From Microtetraspora niveoalba (GTDB lineage Bacteria > Actinomycetota > Actinomycetes > Streptosporangiales > Streptosporangiaceae), in NCBI RefSeq assembly GCF_001570405.1, contig NZ_BBYM01000017.1, forward strand, positions 124,001 to 188,000: a stretch of 64,000 nt of DNA, written 5' to 3'. The stretch's first letter is position 1. Each line of letters starts with the position of its first letter. The notes under the pieces are model-generated. The model was given only the letters and a program-made list of their open reading frames with translations. It did not search any database and was not told the DNA's origin. A program made the position numbers and the translations under genes. Of the stretch, positions 43,401 to 51,422 are shown in pieces.

Positions 43401-43611
43401 CCCGACGGCAGTGAAGTCCATCCGTCTGCAGATGTCCGCCGATGACGGGGCGACCTGGCGCGACATCCGGATCAAAGCCAACGGCTCGGGCTGGACGGCG
43501 CAGCTGACCAACCCGCGCACGGCAGGCTTCGTCTCCCTGCGCGCCACGTCCACCGACACCGCGGGCAACACCGTCAGCCAGACCATCCACCGCGCCTACG
43601 CGATCGGATAA
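40438..43611 (+). CDS. Secreted S8 subtilisin-like serine protease
   Basis: 1057 aa. Signal peptide (1-28), I9-type propeptide region (about 35-185), S8 catalytic domain (about 195-470), then about 590 residues of beta-rich domains. Catalytic residues: D214 (VLDSGYD), H246 (GHGTHVSS), S411 (SGTSMAAPH), with oxyanion N337 (AAGND). The large C-terminal part is typical of actinobacterial multi-domain extracellular subtilases. ATG 40438 follows GAGAGAGCAG. It probably acts outside the cell in nutrient protein breakdown. An active enzyme is expected. Confidence 0.95.
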   Translation: MKLPHTTLAMIVAGSVIAGGTTSAAQAAEPVSPDIGVSGSVTLLTGDRVSVTANGYRIEPGPGRKDRFDVQRRQGHLHVIPEDAKRLLAQGLLDERLFDVTQLLTWRYGDAHKADIPLIVQSAEGKTAQTLSGTRKATELAGLGLAVTSVSKATAGQTWQSLVGGARSLAAGKSKIWLDGKRPTTLDQSVKQIGTPQAWQQGLTGAGVTVAVLDSGYDATHPDLKDVVTQSRNFSDEPDITDGVGHGTHVSSIVAGAGEKYRGVAPGAKIALGKVGGEYASESAILAGMEWAAAEIKAKIINVSIGGPDTPGIDPLEHAVNTLSARTGALFVIAAGNDGVPGSVSSPGSADAALTVGAVDKSDQLAPFSSRGPRLGDHAIKPDVTAPGVDIMAAAAQGTADGPYIAHSGTSMAAPHVAGAAAILAQRHPDWNGEQLKAVLIGSAAPQAGATHFDQGAGRVDVARAIDQQVYASPANISTVFRWGESGERQATKEITYTNAGGSPLTLDLTVEGDVLRTSAQRVEVPAKGTASVTVTIDGTGKQPGDHPGTVTARSGDLLVRTVATAYVEPEAYDVKISALGTDGRPVDAIGEFYNGKGESLRMVLTGAPDTYRLAAGEWSLYVDIFEGARITTTHLPVKVGQQGAEIVLDTRKAKPIRFTLDEPTAVISGWTEMWVINGSWYLGWAGGRPDPSAVYFVLGSKQPGLKYVTRMHFHKKDVSPTPVRYDLVDERHDGIPADPTYAGRVKDLDKVTTTFRGAGTAAKGTYFVANAIEGISDGFLTPTNDVPLPGKLTEYRTRGHQWSSALRIGESIVTGTKGPTGDGRDRQTWGVAVSGPSFATVGAWREGNTMTFDGARLFSEGAPGRVGMDGAATGTVSLAKGGQIVSKIDYTRCGPWEIDSCRLTAGLPQEPATYTLSATASRQVPHSTLSTKVESTWTFRSASTAKREALALAAIRYAPEGLDEYNRAKRGSTTRLPIWIERNPDASPTAVKSIRLQMSADDGATWRDIRIKANGSGWTAQLTNPRTAGFVSLRATSTDTAGNTVSQTIHRAYAIG

Positions 43612-43621
43612 CCCTCACCCA

Positions 43622-43656
43622 GGGGCGGCCCGTTTCTGGCGTATTCCGGCCGCCCC
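43622..43656 (+). terminator. Terminator after the subtilase gene
   Basis: GGGGCGGCC (43622-43630) pairs perfectly with GGCCGCCCC (43648-43656), 11 bp after the stop. Confidence 0.65.
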
Positions 43657-43737
43657 CCTCAACCAGGCGGCGCACCAGCGGAACCAGTTGCCTCTGCTGG
43701 ATCAATGGCTCCCCGCCGGTGATCACCACGAGCGCTG
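43640..43737 (-). pseudogene. queE-like radical SAM fragment
   Basis: About 32 codons without start or stop read ALVVITGGEPLIQQRQLVPL then VRRLVEGG. TGGEPLLQ is the conserved motif of 7-carboxy-7-deazaguanine synthase (QueE). The fragment ends at the protease terminator; no other preQ0 gene is near. Confidence 0.6.
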
Positions 43738-44361
43738 AGCTTTAGAGGCGATTATTCTCCGCTTCCTCTGAATTGTTCATTGATTTGATGTGCAGGGCGC
43801 CATCCGCTGGGGTCCGCCACCGCCAGGTCCTGGATCGGCTGCATTCCCGATTCAGCGGAGGGGGTGATCGCGGCCAGCGCGACGGACCTGCCACGGTGGT
43901 TAACTGCCACGGCGAACCGCCACAAGCGGCTGGGGCGGGTGGAAGACACTCAGACGTTGCTGTAGCTCACCAAGTCCCCGCGGAATTGAGTGAATACGGG
44001 AGGGGACATTCACAGCATTCCACCGCTGGCGGCCGGTCCAGCGTGGTATCGGGTAAATATCACGCTGGGCGGATGGACGGCGTTGCCAACGACATGGACA
44101 TCTCGGACGAGACGATCGACTTCCTGTTGCAGATACGGTCGAAGACTCCGATCCGCGTGTCGTCAAGAGTGCTGGCGCTACCCTCCGGTAGCGGCTGACA
44201 GCTGGACAGCCGTGGCGACCGAGCGTTGGGAGAGCAAGATGAATGCTGAGACGGCGGACTTGCTCTTCGAGGTGGTCGAGCGGCTGGAGAAGAGCATCGT
44301 CGCTCCTCGGCACGCTCATCACTCGCAACGTAAGTCTGGCCAGGCATGGAAGGGGGGTCGA
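43738..44361. other. 624-bp region without an identified gene
   Basis: Several open frames, none recognised. The + strand stretch near 44095 reads MDISDETIDFLLQIRSKTPI and looks coding but has no clear start or domain. GC content falls towards the right end. Confidence 0.35.
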
Positions 44362-44727
44362 ATGAAATTTCTTAGGAGATCGCATGAGGTGCCGCCACCT
44401 TCGGCGGTGATAGTAATAGCTGCTAAAATGGCGCATAGAGCTCAGCTGGAAGTTCGGCGAGCAGCGCTGGACTTGCAGAATGACAAGATGGGCTCTGGGG
44501 CGGCATGTCAAGAGGCGTATCGCCGGATCTATGCGCTGGCTGATTTGTGCCACTATTTGATTCGGCCTCTTGGGCTTTCGCGGGGGCGCCAGAGGGAGGA
44601 TGATGTGCCTGGTGCTCTGGCCTACGCTTTGGCGGCTTCTACTTCGGTTCGGCGTGCTTGGATGATTGCCCTCTTTGAGGAAGAGGGATTTGAGTACGGC
44701 TTTCCGGGGAACTGGCCGATGTCGTAG
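44362..44727 (+). CDS. Hypothetical protein with atypical, lower-GC codon use
   Basis: 121 aa from ATG 44362 after GGAAGGGGGGTCGA; the frame is open further left to 43990. Mostly helical (VIVIAAKMAHRAQLEVRRAA, AYRRIYALADLCHYLIRPLG, AASTSVRRAWMIALFEEEGF). Codons such as AAA, ATA, TTT, GAT and GCT are far more common than in neighbours, a sign of recent acquisition. No family recognised; it ends near a frameshifted convergent gene. Confidence 0.6.
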   Translation: MKFLRRSHEVPPPSAVIVIAAKMAHRAQLEVRRAALDLQNDKMGSGAACQEAYRRIYALADLCHYLIRPLGLSRGRQREDDVPGALAYALAASTSVRRAWMIALFEEEGFEYGFPGNWPMS

Positions 44728-44770
44728 CCGCAAGGTTCGCGCTTCGGGTCAGGCGAACAGCCCAACGAAC

Positions 44771-45218
<448 letters not shown>

Positions 45219-45401
45219 GTGCAGTTTGAGGCGGTCGCCTCATTCCGGACGAATCGTCACTACGTTCCAGCGTGCTGGCATGCCGTCGCCATGGCACTCC
45301 ACCGCGGCCGGTGACCCGACGCAATCAGCATGCTGCCATAAGGGACGAGCTCTATGATCAGTTCGTCCTGATCGTTGAGATTCGGAGAAGATGTCAATCT
45401 C

Positions 45402-45767
45402 ATGCGCCGCGCCATGGTCCTTCTGGGGGGCGTCGCCCTCGCCGTCGGCGCGTTTGCCCTCTTCTACCGGGGCCCGGGACAACCGTTCATTCGTGGTTAC
45501 GTGAGCGACGTCGGCGCCACCATGCTGGTCTACGCGTTCTTGGGGCTGCTGTGGCGCACCACCGCCGCACGTCGCACCTTGGCCACGGCCGCGATCGCCA
45601 CCGCCGTCGAGCTCTACCAAATAGTCGGCATGACCCCGCCAGGCATCGGCGGAGTCCTGGTCGGCGCGTTCCCCGACCCATGGGACCTGGTCGCCTATGC
45701 CATCGGTGTGGTCGCGGCCCTGGCCTGGGAACGCCGATTGGTTCGATCCGGTGATCAGACCGGCTGA
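45402..45767 (+). CDS. DUF2809 family membrane protein
   Basis: 121 aa, four predicted transmembrane helices. ATG 45402 follows GGAGAAG; a TTG at 45375 is less likely. YVSDVGATMLVYAFLGLLWR, then ATAVELYQIVGM and DPWDLVAYAIGVVAALAWE, match the DUF2809 pattern of a charged Asp in helix 2 and Glu in helix 3. Function of the family unknown. Confidence 0.82.
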   Translation: MRRAMVLLGGVALAVGAFALFYRGPGQPFIRGYVSDVGATMLVYAFLGLLWRTTAARRTLATAAIATAVELYQIVGMTPPGIGGVLVGAFPDPWDLVAYAIGVVAALAWERRLVRSGDQTG

Positions 45768-45931
45768 CTCTCGGACGCCACCCCACCGGCACTCTGCGGT
45801 ACGGGTGCCCCCACAGTGGTGGGGTCATCGGGTTCGTCCAGCGCGGCGGCCAGCCATCGCAAAGCAGGACCACCGTATGTCAGGACAAGCCAGCGCATCG
45901 CGTCGCGTTTCTCTTGATCGCGGTCAGTCAT
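45755..45931 (-). CDS. Small ORF (58 aa), convergent with the DUF2809 gene
   Basis: ATG 45931 is preceded by GGAAGGACGACA. The product starts MTDRDQEKRDAMRWLVLTYG then GPALRWLAAALDEPDDPTTV and overlaps the end of the DUF2809 gene by 13 bp. It has a plausible amphipathic helix and a Pro/Gly tail. No family recognised. Confidence 0.4.
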   Translation of the reverse strand: MTDRDQEKRDAMRWLVLTYGGPALRWLAAALDEPDDPTTVGAPVPQSAGGVASESQPV

Positions 45932-46181
45932 TGTCGTCCTTCCAGGAGCTCCGGTAGTAACGGCAAGATCAAGAGATACGTGGCCATCGATCAGGGTTTC
46001 CGATGTCCGCCGATCGGGGCCCTTCTGGCCATCCGCCTGGATTCACCTGTCCGTCGACCTGGAGTTTTTAGATGGCCGCCTACACCCGGATCCGACCGTT
46101 AGATGACGATGACATCGTGTTCATCCCTTCGCTGCGGCTCGGAGGGGGCGGGCGCGGCGCTGGGGGAGGGGGCGGACCGCC
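45932..46181. other. 250-bp region, nothing identified
   Basis: No gene or clear structure seen on either strand. Confidence 0.4.
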
Positions 46182-46571
46182 TCAACTGTGAACTGCCGAG
46201 CGCAAACGGCCTGGTCCGCCAGGGTGTCTGCCGTTTCCCTTCAGCTGGGTCCCTCGCCGGGGATTCGAACCGGGTGCCAACGCAGATCTTGCCTTGGGGG
46301 CTGCTCGTTGAGTGACAAACTGAGTGACAATGCATCCGGACGCCTGAGGACGTCGACGGTCGTCGTAGATCTGCTTGACCACCTGTTCCAGCAACTCATC
46401 CTTCCCGGTGAAGTGGTAAGTGATCACGCTCTTGCTGATCTGAGCGTGCTGCGCGATCCGCGACAGCGATGCTTGCGCGTAACCGACGCTCACCACCGTT
46501 TCGATGGCGGCGTCGATGATCTGTCTCCGGCGGGCCTCTTCGATGATGGAATTTCGCTTTCGGCCAGTCAC
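46182..46571 (-). pseudogene. TetR regulator cut after its DNA-binding domain
   Basis: From GTG 46571 (alternatives upstream): TGRKRNSIIEEARRRQIIDA, ETVVSVGYAQASLSRIAQHA and QISKSVITYHFTGKDELLEQ, a complete TetR HTH. After VVKQIYDDRRRP (about 46350) the ligand domain is replaced by GCIVTQFVTQRAAPKARSAL and a tRNA-3'-like stretch. The junction resembles integration of an element into the regulator. The divergent gene at 46655 may have been its target. Confidence 0.7.
46250..46276 (-). repeat. tRNA 3'-end-like sequence, candidate attachment site
   Basis: On the - strand the sequence CCCGGTTCGAATCCCCGG then CGAGGGA resembles a T-arm and acceptor 3' strand, but the T-stem pairs imperfectly and no complete tRNA precedes it. 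It lies just downstream of VTQFVTQ-coding sequence in the broken TetR gene. Confidence 0.35.
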
Positions 46572-46654
46572 CCTGACACGTGCAACAACGCCCCGCCGCT
46601 CGTTCGGTAGTCCCGGCGCACAGGCCACATGCACCATCCGAGGCGTGTGAAAAC

Positions 46655-47755
46655 ATGCGAACTGTGCCAAACGACGCTGTGCACGGGAGTTCCAACCAGT
46701 TCGTCGCCCGTCTCATGGCCACCGCCGCCGCTCCGCTGGACCCCGCGTCGGCGGACGGTCCACAGGTATCGCACTGGCCAGGGCGCAGGCTGCTGGTGCA
46801 GCGCGGGGACACCGAGTTGGCTGTCCGCGACCTGGACGGGGAGGGGACGGAGGTCCGCTTCCCCGCGCCTTGGCCCCGCCGGTACGGCTCGGTGGCGGTC
46901 TCTCCCACGGGTGATCTCGCCGTGTTCGCCGGCGTGCACGCGTTACGAGCCGTGGATTCGACCGGCGCCGTGCGGTGGGAGAACCGGCACGGTTGCTGGT
47001 CCGCCGCCGTGTGCACCGAGGCCCATGCCTCGTTCTCGGAGTACGCCGACGACTACCACCACAGCCACGCGGACAGCGGCTCGGCGGCATTCTCCTCGGA
47101 CGGAAAGCTCCTCTGGGCCCACATCCGCAACCACGCCGGGAGCGACACCAACGAGGAATGGCTCATCCTCGACCCCACCGACGGCACGGTGCTGACCCGG
47201 GCCGAGACGATGACCGTGGGATCGGGCTCCTACCACTTCCCCCATCCGAACCCGGCGTACATGGGGCTGACGGTCGGCGAGGGCGAGGAGAACTCGCCCG
47301 TGCTGTGGGGACACTGGGACGGCGCGAACCTCACCGTCCAGCGGTTCGTCGAGGAGGTCCTCCTCGCCGTGAGCCCGTCCGGGGAGCACTTCCTAACCAC
47401 GGACCTGGGGCAGTGGACCCTCTACCTGCACCGGGCGAAGGATGGCATCGAACTGCGGCATCTGGACGCCGACGAAGCCGTGCCCCTTCCCTCAAGCTCG
47501 GACGACGACCGCGTTCGTTGGGACTACGAGGCGGCGGCGTTCCCCTACGACGACACCGCCGTGGTCGGCACCGAGGACTACGCGGAGGACCCCCGCCACT
47601 GGCTTGTCGACCCACGCACGATGGTGGTGCGCGGCCGGATTGCCTACCCCTTCTCTGTCTCGGGATCTCCTCGATCAGCGGGGCAGGCCGCCTGGTACAC
47701 GGTCTCCAAGGACCAGACCACCATCCACCTGTGGAACCTGCCGCACCGGGAGTGA
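46655..47755 (+). CDS. Beta-propeller-like (WD40-type) hypothetical protein
   Basis: 366 aa from ATG 46655; the frame extends to 46580. No signal peptide. Repeated blade-like units occur: VSHWPGRRLLVQRGDTELAV, YGSVAVSPTGDLAVFAGVHA, SAAFSSDGKLLWAHIRNHAG, LLAVSPSGEHFLTTDLGQWT, with the last ending TTIHLWNLPHRE. Probably a cytosolic scaffold; the partner is unknown. Codon use is normal for the genome. Confidence 0.72.
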   Translation: MRTVPNDAVHGSSNQFVARLMATAAAPLDPASADGPQVSHWPGRRLLVQRGDTELAVRDLDGEGTEVRFPAPWPRRYGSVAVSPTGDLAVFAGVHALRAVDSTGAVRWENRHGCWSAAVCTEAHASFSEYADDYHHSHADSGSAAFSSDGKLLWAHIRNHAGSDTNEEWLILDPTDGTVLTRAETMTVGSGSYHFPHPNPAYMGLTVGEGEENSPVLWGHWDGANLTVQRFVEEVLLAVSPSGEHFLTTDLGQWTLYLHRAKDGIELRHLDADEAVPLPSSSDDDRVRWDYEAAAFPYDDTAVVGTEDYAEDPRHWLVDPRTMVVRGRIAYPFSVSGSPRSAGQAAWYTVSKDQTTIHLWNLPHRE

Positions 47756-48339
47756 GTCGATGGGCTCCACGCCCAGGCCCTGGCACTCGGCGGACGCGCT
47801 GTCGCCACCACCCTCAATGCCGGGAAGATATCGACCAAGCAGCGTTGCAGCACTCGCCGCGGTCAGCCTGACCGCAGCAAACGGGATCATGGTCACCGCC
47901 GCCCGCATCCGCGCCCTCCTGCGACAGCAGCGTCACCGGTCGGCTTCGGTACCAGTGCATCCACAGGCGCATACGTCCGCGTCCGGGACGTGAGCACCAG
48001 AGCTGGGTGTGCGTCAGCGCCAACGACCGGCTCCGGCCGCAGGCCTGCGGACCACCTGATCGACCTCAAGAAGATCACCGCCTGCGAACTAGCTGGTCAA
48101 CCTCATGAAGGTCGTTCAGTCGCGTAAGGCAAGTAGGCTGCCTGAGGGCCGTCGGGGGAGCCGCATCAACGCTGCGCGGGCAAGGCGGAATGTCGGGGGA
48201 CTGTGTCAGGTGAGCAGAATGTCCCGGAATTGCCGCTCATGAGCGACGAGTTCGCCTCCTGACGCAAGTCTTCACCTCCGACCATCCAAACCATCCAGAC
48301 CCGAGGACTCCCGTGATCTTCGACAAGAGGCCGTCCGGC
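47756..48339. other. 584-bp region without an identified gene
   Basis: Open frames only in weak, unrecognised stretches (for example LHAQALALGGRAVATTLNAG after the propeller stop). Probably decayed. Confidence 0.4.
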
Positions 48340-49005
48340 ATGACCGATCCAGAACCAAAGGGAAGGGGCACTCGCGCAGCCAGCATGTGGCCGCTGGTGC
48401 ATGCCGAGCGAGCGGCCCTATCGGCCGACCTGACGGATCTGACCGACGAGCGGTGGGCGACGCCGTCGTTGTGCACGGGGTTGACAGTGCGCGAGGTGCT
48501 GGCCCACCTCACCGCAGGGGCGAGCCTGAACGGTGTGCGGTGGCTGGCGGGGGTAATCCGCTGCCGGTTCGACTTCGACAAGCAGGTCGCCATGCGGCTG
48601 GCCGAGCAGCTGGGCGCGAGCGCGGCCGAGACGCATAACAGGTTCCGCCACGTCATCACGAGCACCACCAAACCACCTCTCCCGGTCATCGCGATGCTGG
48701 GGGAGACGATCGTGCACGCCGAGGACATCAGGCGACCGCTGGGCATTCGCCACGACTACCCGATCGAGACGCTCACCCGAGTAGCCGAGTACTACCGGGG
48801 CTCGGACCTGGTCGTCGCTGCCAAGAGACGGATCGTCGGCCTACGACTCGTCGCCACTGACGGCCCTTTCACCACAGGTTCCGGCCCGCTGGTGTCCGGC
48901 ACCACCCTGGCACTGGTGATGGCCACGACCGGACGCTCGGTCTACTGCGATGATCTTGACGGTGACGGCGTCGAAATCCTGCGCGATCGGCGCGACATGA
49001 CATGA
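48340..49005 (+). CDS. Maleylpyruvate isomerase family mycothiol-dependent protein (DinB fold)
   Basis: About 221 aa from ATG 48340 (GTG 48313 and ATG 48385 are alternatives). Metal-site signatures of the MDMPI/DinB fold: LTVREVLAHLTAGA with the first His, and LGETIVHAEDIRRPLGIRHD with the E and H. The family couples mycothiol to small electrophiles or isomerises maleylpyruvate. It stands alone. Confidence 0.87.
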   Translation: MTDPEPKGRGTRAASMWPLVHAERAALSADLTDLTDERWATPSLCTGLTVREVLAHLTAGASLNGVRWLAGVIRCRFDFDKQVAMRLAEQLGASAAETHNRFRHVITSTTKPPLPVIAMLGETIVHAEDIRRPLGIRHDYPIETLTRVAEYYRGSDLVVAAKRRIVGLRLVATDGPFTTGSGPLVSGTTLALVMATTGRSVYCDDLDGDGVEILRDRRDMT

Positions 49006-49314
49006 CCCGGGGGCTCGAAGGCTGCCCAACCGGTTGTCTCGTTGTCGCACGAGCGGTGCCCGCTGCGGGCACAACGGGCGCACCGCAGGTCAGGGCCCAG
49101 GATCTAGCATGGGCTGCCTGGACGCCAGGGCTTCTGCTTGGCCAGCCGTGCTCCCCTCGCTCGGCATCCCAGAACACTCCGTAGTTGCCGTTCCCCGCCG
49201 ATGTGGGTGTGGCCGGGTGCCGGGAGTCATCCCGGAGGGTGTCCCTCGCGCCCGCTGGGGATGAGTTGATCACGGCTTGGGTTTCGACTGCCGTCGCGAC
49301 GGACTGCGGCGTTT
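49006..49314. other. 309-bp region with a small hairpin
   Basis: GTGCCCG-CTG-CGGGCAC near 49056-49072 lies about 50 bp after the MDMPI stop and may terminate it. No gene seen. Confidence 0.45.
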
Positions 49315-50175
49315 TCAGGTGAAGCGCAGGCCGGGCGTGGAGAGCGAGGCGAGGTGGCGCATCCGTTCGTGGGAGGTGGTCCCCGGCCGGGCCGAGTAGA
49401 GGAGCAGGCCGCGTACGTGAGGGTCGTCGGGAAGGAGCACGCGCCGGTAGTCGAGTTCCACAGGCCCTACCAGCGGATGGTGCAGGACGAGGTTCTCGCC
49501 GCCGCTGGACCACTCCTCCACCTCATAGGCCTGCCACATGCGCTCGAAGTCCGGGCTTTGCACGCGCATCGCCGCGATGTGCCCGCGCAGACGTTCGTCG
49601 TGGGGATAGCGGGCCAGACCTGTACGCAGGTATGCCACGTTCGCCCGGGAAAGCCGCTCCCATGAGTCGCCCCACCGCTGCCGGGCGGCCTCGTTGAAGA
49701 ACAGCCAGTGCGACACGGTCCGCCGGCTCGGCGGGGCGTCCAGCCCGCCCATGAGCTCGTCGAGCAGCGGGTTCCAGGCCAGCAGCTCGGTGCGGCGTCC
49801 CATCAGCGCCGCCCCGGTCAGCACCATGGAGTTCAGCAGGCCGAGCAGGCTCGGGCTGACGGAGGAGCTTTCGTTCGTCCCGGACTCGTCGAGCGAGCCG
49901 GGCCTGGCCAGGCGGTGCAGGTGCGCCCGCTCGTCGGCCGTGAGGTGTAGTGCGGTGGCGATCGCGTCCAGGATCTCGGCTGATACGTTGCGGCGCTGGC
50001 CCTGTTCGAGACGGGTGTAGTGAGTGACGCTGACCCCCGCGAGCTGGGCCAGTTCCTCCCGGCGCAGCCCCGGCACGCGCCGCTGCCTGCCGTAGCTGGG
50101 CAGTCCGACCTGCTCCGGCCGCAACCGTGCACGCCGAGATTTGAGGAACTGGCTGAGTTCGCTCTCCACATCCAC
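49315..50175 (-). CDS. XRE-family regulator with MmyB-like ligand domain
   Basis: 286 aa. N-terminal HTH (RVPGLRREELAQLAGVSVTHYTRLEQGQ) and a C-terminal PAS-like MmyB domain (about 105-280: RRTELLAWNPLLDELMGG, SHWLFFNEAARQRW). Such proteins bind small hydrophobic ligands and usually control the divergent neighbour, often an SDR or oxidoreductase. Here that is the OYE operon, 158 bp away. Confidence 0.92.
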   Translation of the reverse strand: MDVESELSQFLKSRRARLRPEQVGLPSYGRQRRVPGLRREELAQLAGVSVTHYTRLEQGQRRNVSAEILDAIATALHLTADERAHLHRLARPGSLDESGTNESSSVSPSLLGLLNSMVLTGAALMGRRTELLAWNPLLDELMGGLDAPPSRRTVSHWLFFNEAARQRWGDSWERLSRANVAYLRTGLARYPHDERLRGHIAAMRVQSPDFERMWQAYEVEEWSSGGENLVLHHPLVGPVELDYRRVLLPDDPHVRGLLLYSARPGTTSHERMRHLASLSTPGLRFT

Positions 50176-50333
50176 GGCAGGGACAGTACCTGACCCGTCG
50201 AAAGTGGTCTATTTCCGGCGCTGGTCCTGTCCTGGCTGGTCATCGGCTGAGTAGTCAGAGCGGGGGCCTTGGTACGCGTCGCGCCGTTGCCCAATCTGGC
50301 TCGTATTCCGATCGTCGAGAAAGGGACGACGTA

Positions 50334-51422
50334 GTGGACCTCTTCGAGGAGTTCTTCCAACCCCTCACGCTGGGCAAGCTGGAGCTGCCGAACCGGCTGG
50401 TGATGGCGCCGATGACGCGGAGCAGGGCGTACGGCGGGCTGGTTGACGACCTGACCGCGCAGTACTACGCCCAGCGCGCGCAGGCGGGTCTGATCATCAC
50501 CGAGGCGACCCAGGTGAGCGAGATCGGCCAGGGCTACATCCAGACGCCCGGCCTGCACAGCGACGAGCAGATCCAGGCGTGGCGGAAGGTCACCGACGCC
50601 GTGCACGCCGCCGGCGGCGCGATCGTGGCCCAACTCGTGCACTGCGGACGGATCGGCCATCCGGTCCTGTACGCCGGCGGAGCCGTGCCGGTGGCACCCT
50701 CGCCTGTTGGGTCAGGCGAGGTGCTCTTCACCCCTGATGGGCTGCTGGAACATCCGGTGCCCCGTGAGATGACCGGTGACGACATCGCCCGCACCATCGC
50801 CGACTTCGCCGACGCGGCCAGGAACGCCGTCCAGGCCGGCTTCGACGGGGTCGAACTGCACGGCGCGAACGGCTTCCTGCTCCACCAGTTCCTGGCCGAC
50901 GGCTCCAACCGGCGCACCGACGGCTACGGCGGCTCGATCGCCGGGCGCATCCGCTTCACCCTGGAGGTGGTCGAGGCGGTGGCCGCCGCCGTCGGCCCGG
51001 AGCGGGTAGGGCTGCGGCTCTCCCCGGGGATCACCTACAACGGGATCGCCGAGAGCGACACCGCCGACCTCTACCGTGCGCTGGTGCGTGCGCTGGCGCC
51101 GACGCCGCTGGCGTACCTGCACGTGTCCGAGACCATCACCCGCGACGTGACCTGGCTCATCCGCCAGGAGTGGCCCGGCGCCCTGCTGCTGTGCCCGCAC
51201 CCCACGGCCGACTCCTTCCCCGCCACGCCCGCCACTGGGGCGGCCGCGCTGCGCGAGGGAGCGGCCGACGCGATCGCGCTGGCCACGATGTGGCTGGCCA
51301 ACCCCGACCTGCCGGCCAGGATCCGCGCGGGCGGCCCGTACAACGAGGCCGACCCCGGCACCTTCTACGGCGGCGACCACCGTGGCTACACCGACTACCC
51401 GACTCTGGAGGACCTCGCATGA
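50334..51422 (+). CDS. Old yellow enzyme family alkene reductase
   Basis: 362 aa FMN-dependent TIM barrel. Signatures: LPNRLVMAPMTRSRAYGGL, GAIVAQLVHCGRIGHP, FDGVELHGANGFLLHQFLAD with the HxxN substrate ligands, and NRRTDGYGGSIAGR. It reduces activated C=C bonds with NAD(P)H. GTG 50334 follows AAAGGGACG. First of four tightly packed genes; its stop overlaps the next ATG (ATGA). Confidence 0.94.
   Translation: MDLFEEFFQPLTLGKLELPNRLVMAPMTRSRAYGGLVDDLTAQYYAQRAQAGLIITEATQVSEIGQGYIQTPGLHSDEQIQAWRKVTDAVHAAGGAIVAQLVHCGRIGHPVLYAGGAVPVAPSPVGSGEVLFTPDGLLEHPVPREMTGDDIARTIADFADAARNAVQAGFDGVELHGANGFLLHQFLADGSNRRTDGYGGSIAGRIRFTLEVVEAVAAAVGPERVGLRLSPGITYNGIAESDTADLYRALVRALAPTPLAYLHVSETITRDVTWLIRQEWPGALLLCPHPTADSFPATPATGAAALREGAADAIALATMWLANPDLPARIRAGGPYNEADPGTFYGGDHRGYTDYPTLEDLA

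Noticed and set aside
43990-44361. Longer N-terminus for the lower-GC gene
   Set aside because: Composition and RBS point to ATG 44362; upstream residues look unrelated.
46250-46276. Possible complete tRNA on the - strand
   Set aside because: T-stem pairs poorly and no anticodon or D-arm is present; kept only as an attachment-site candidate.
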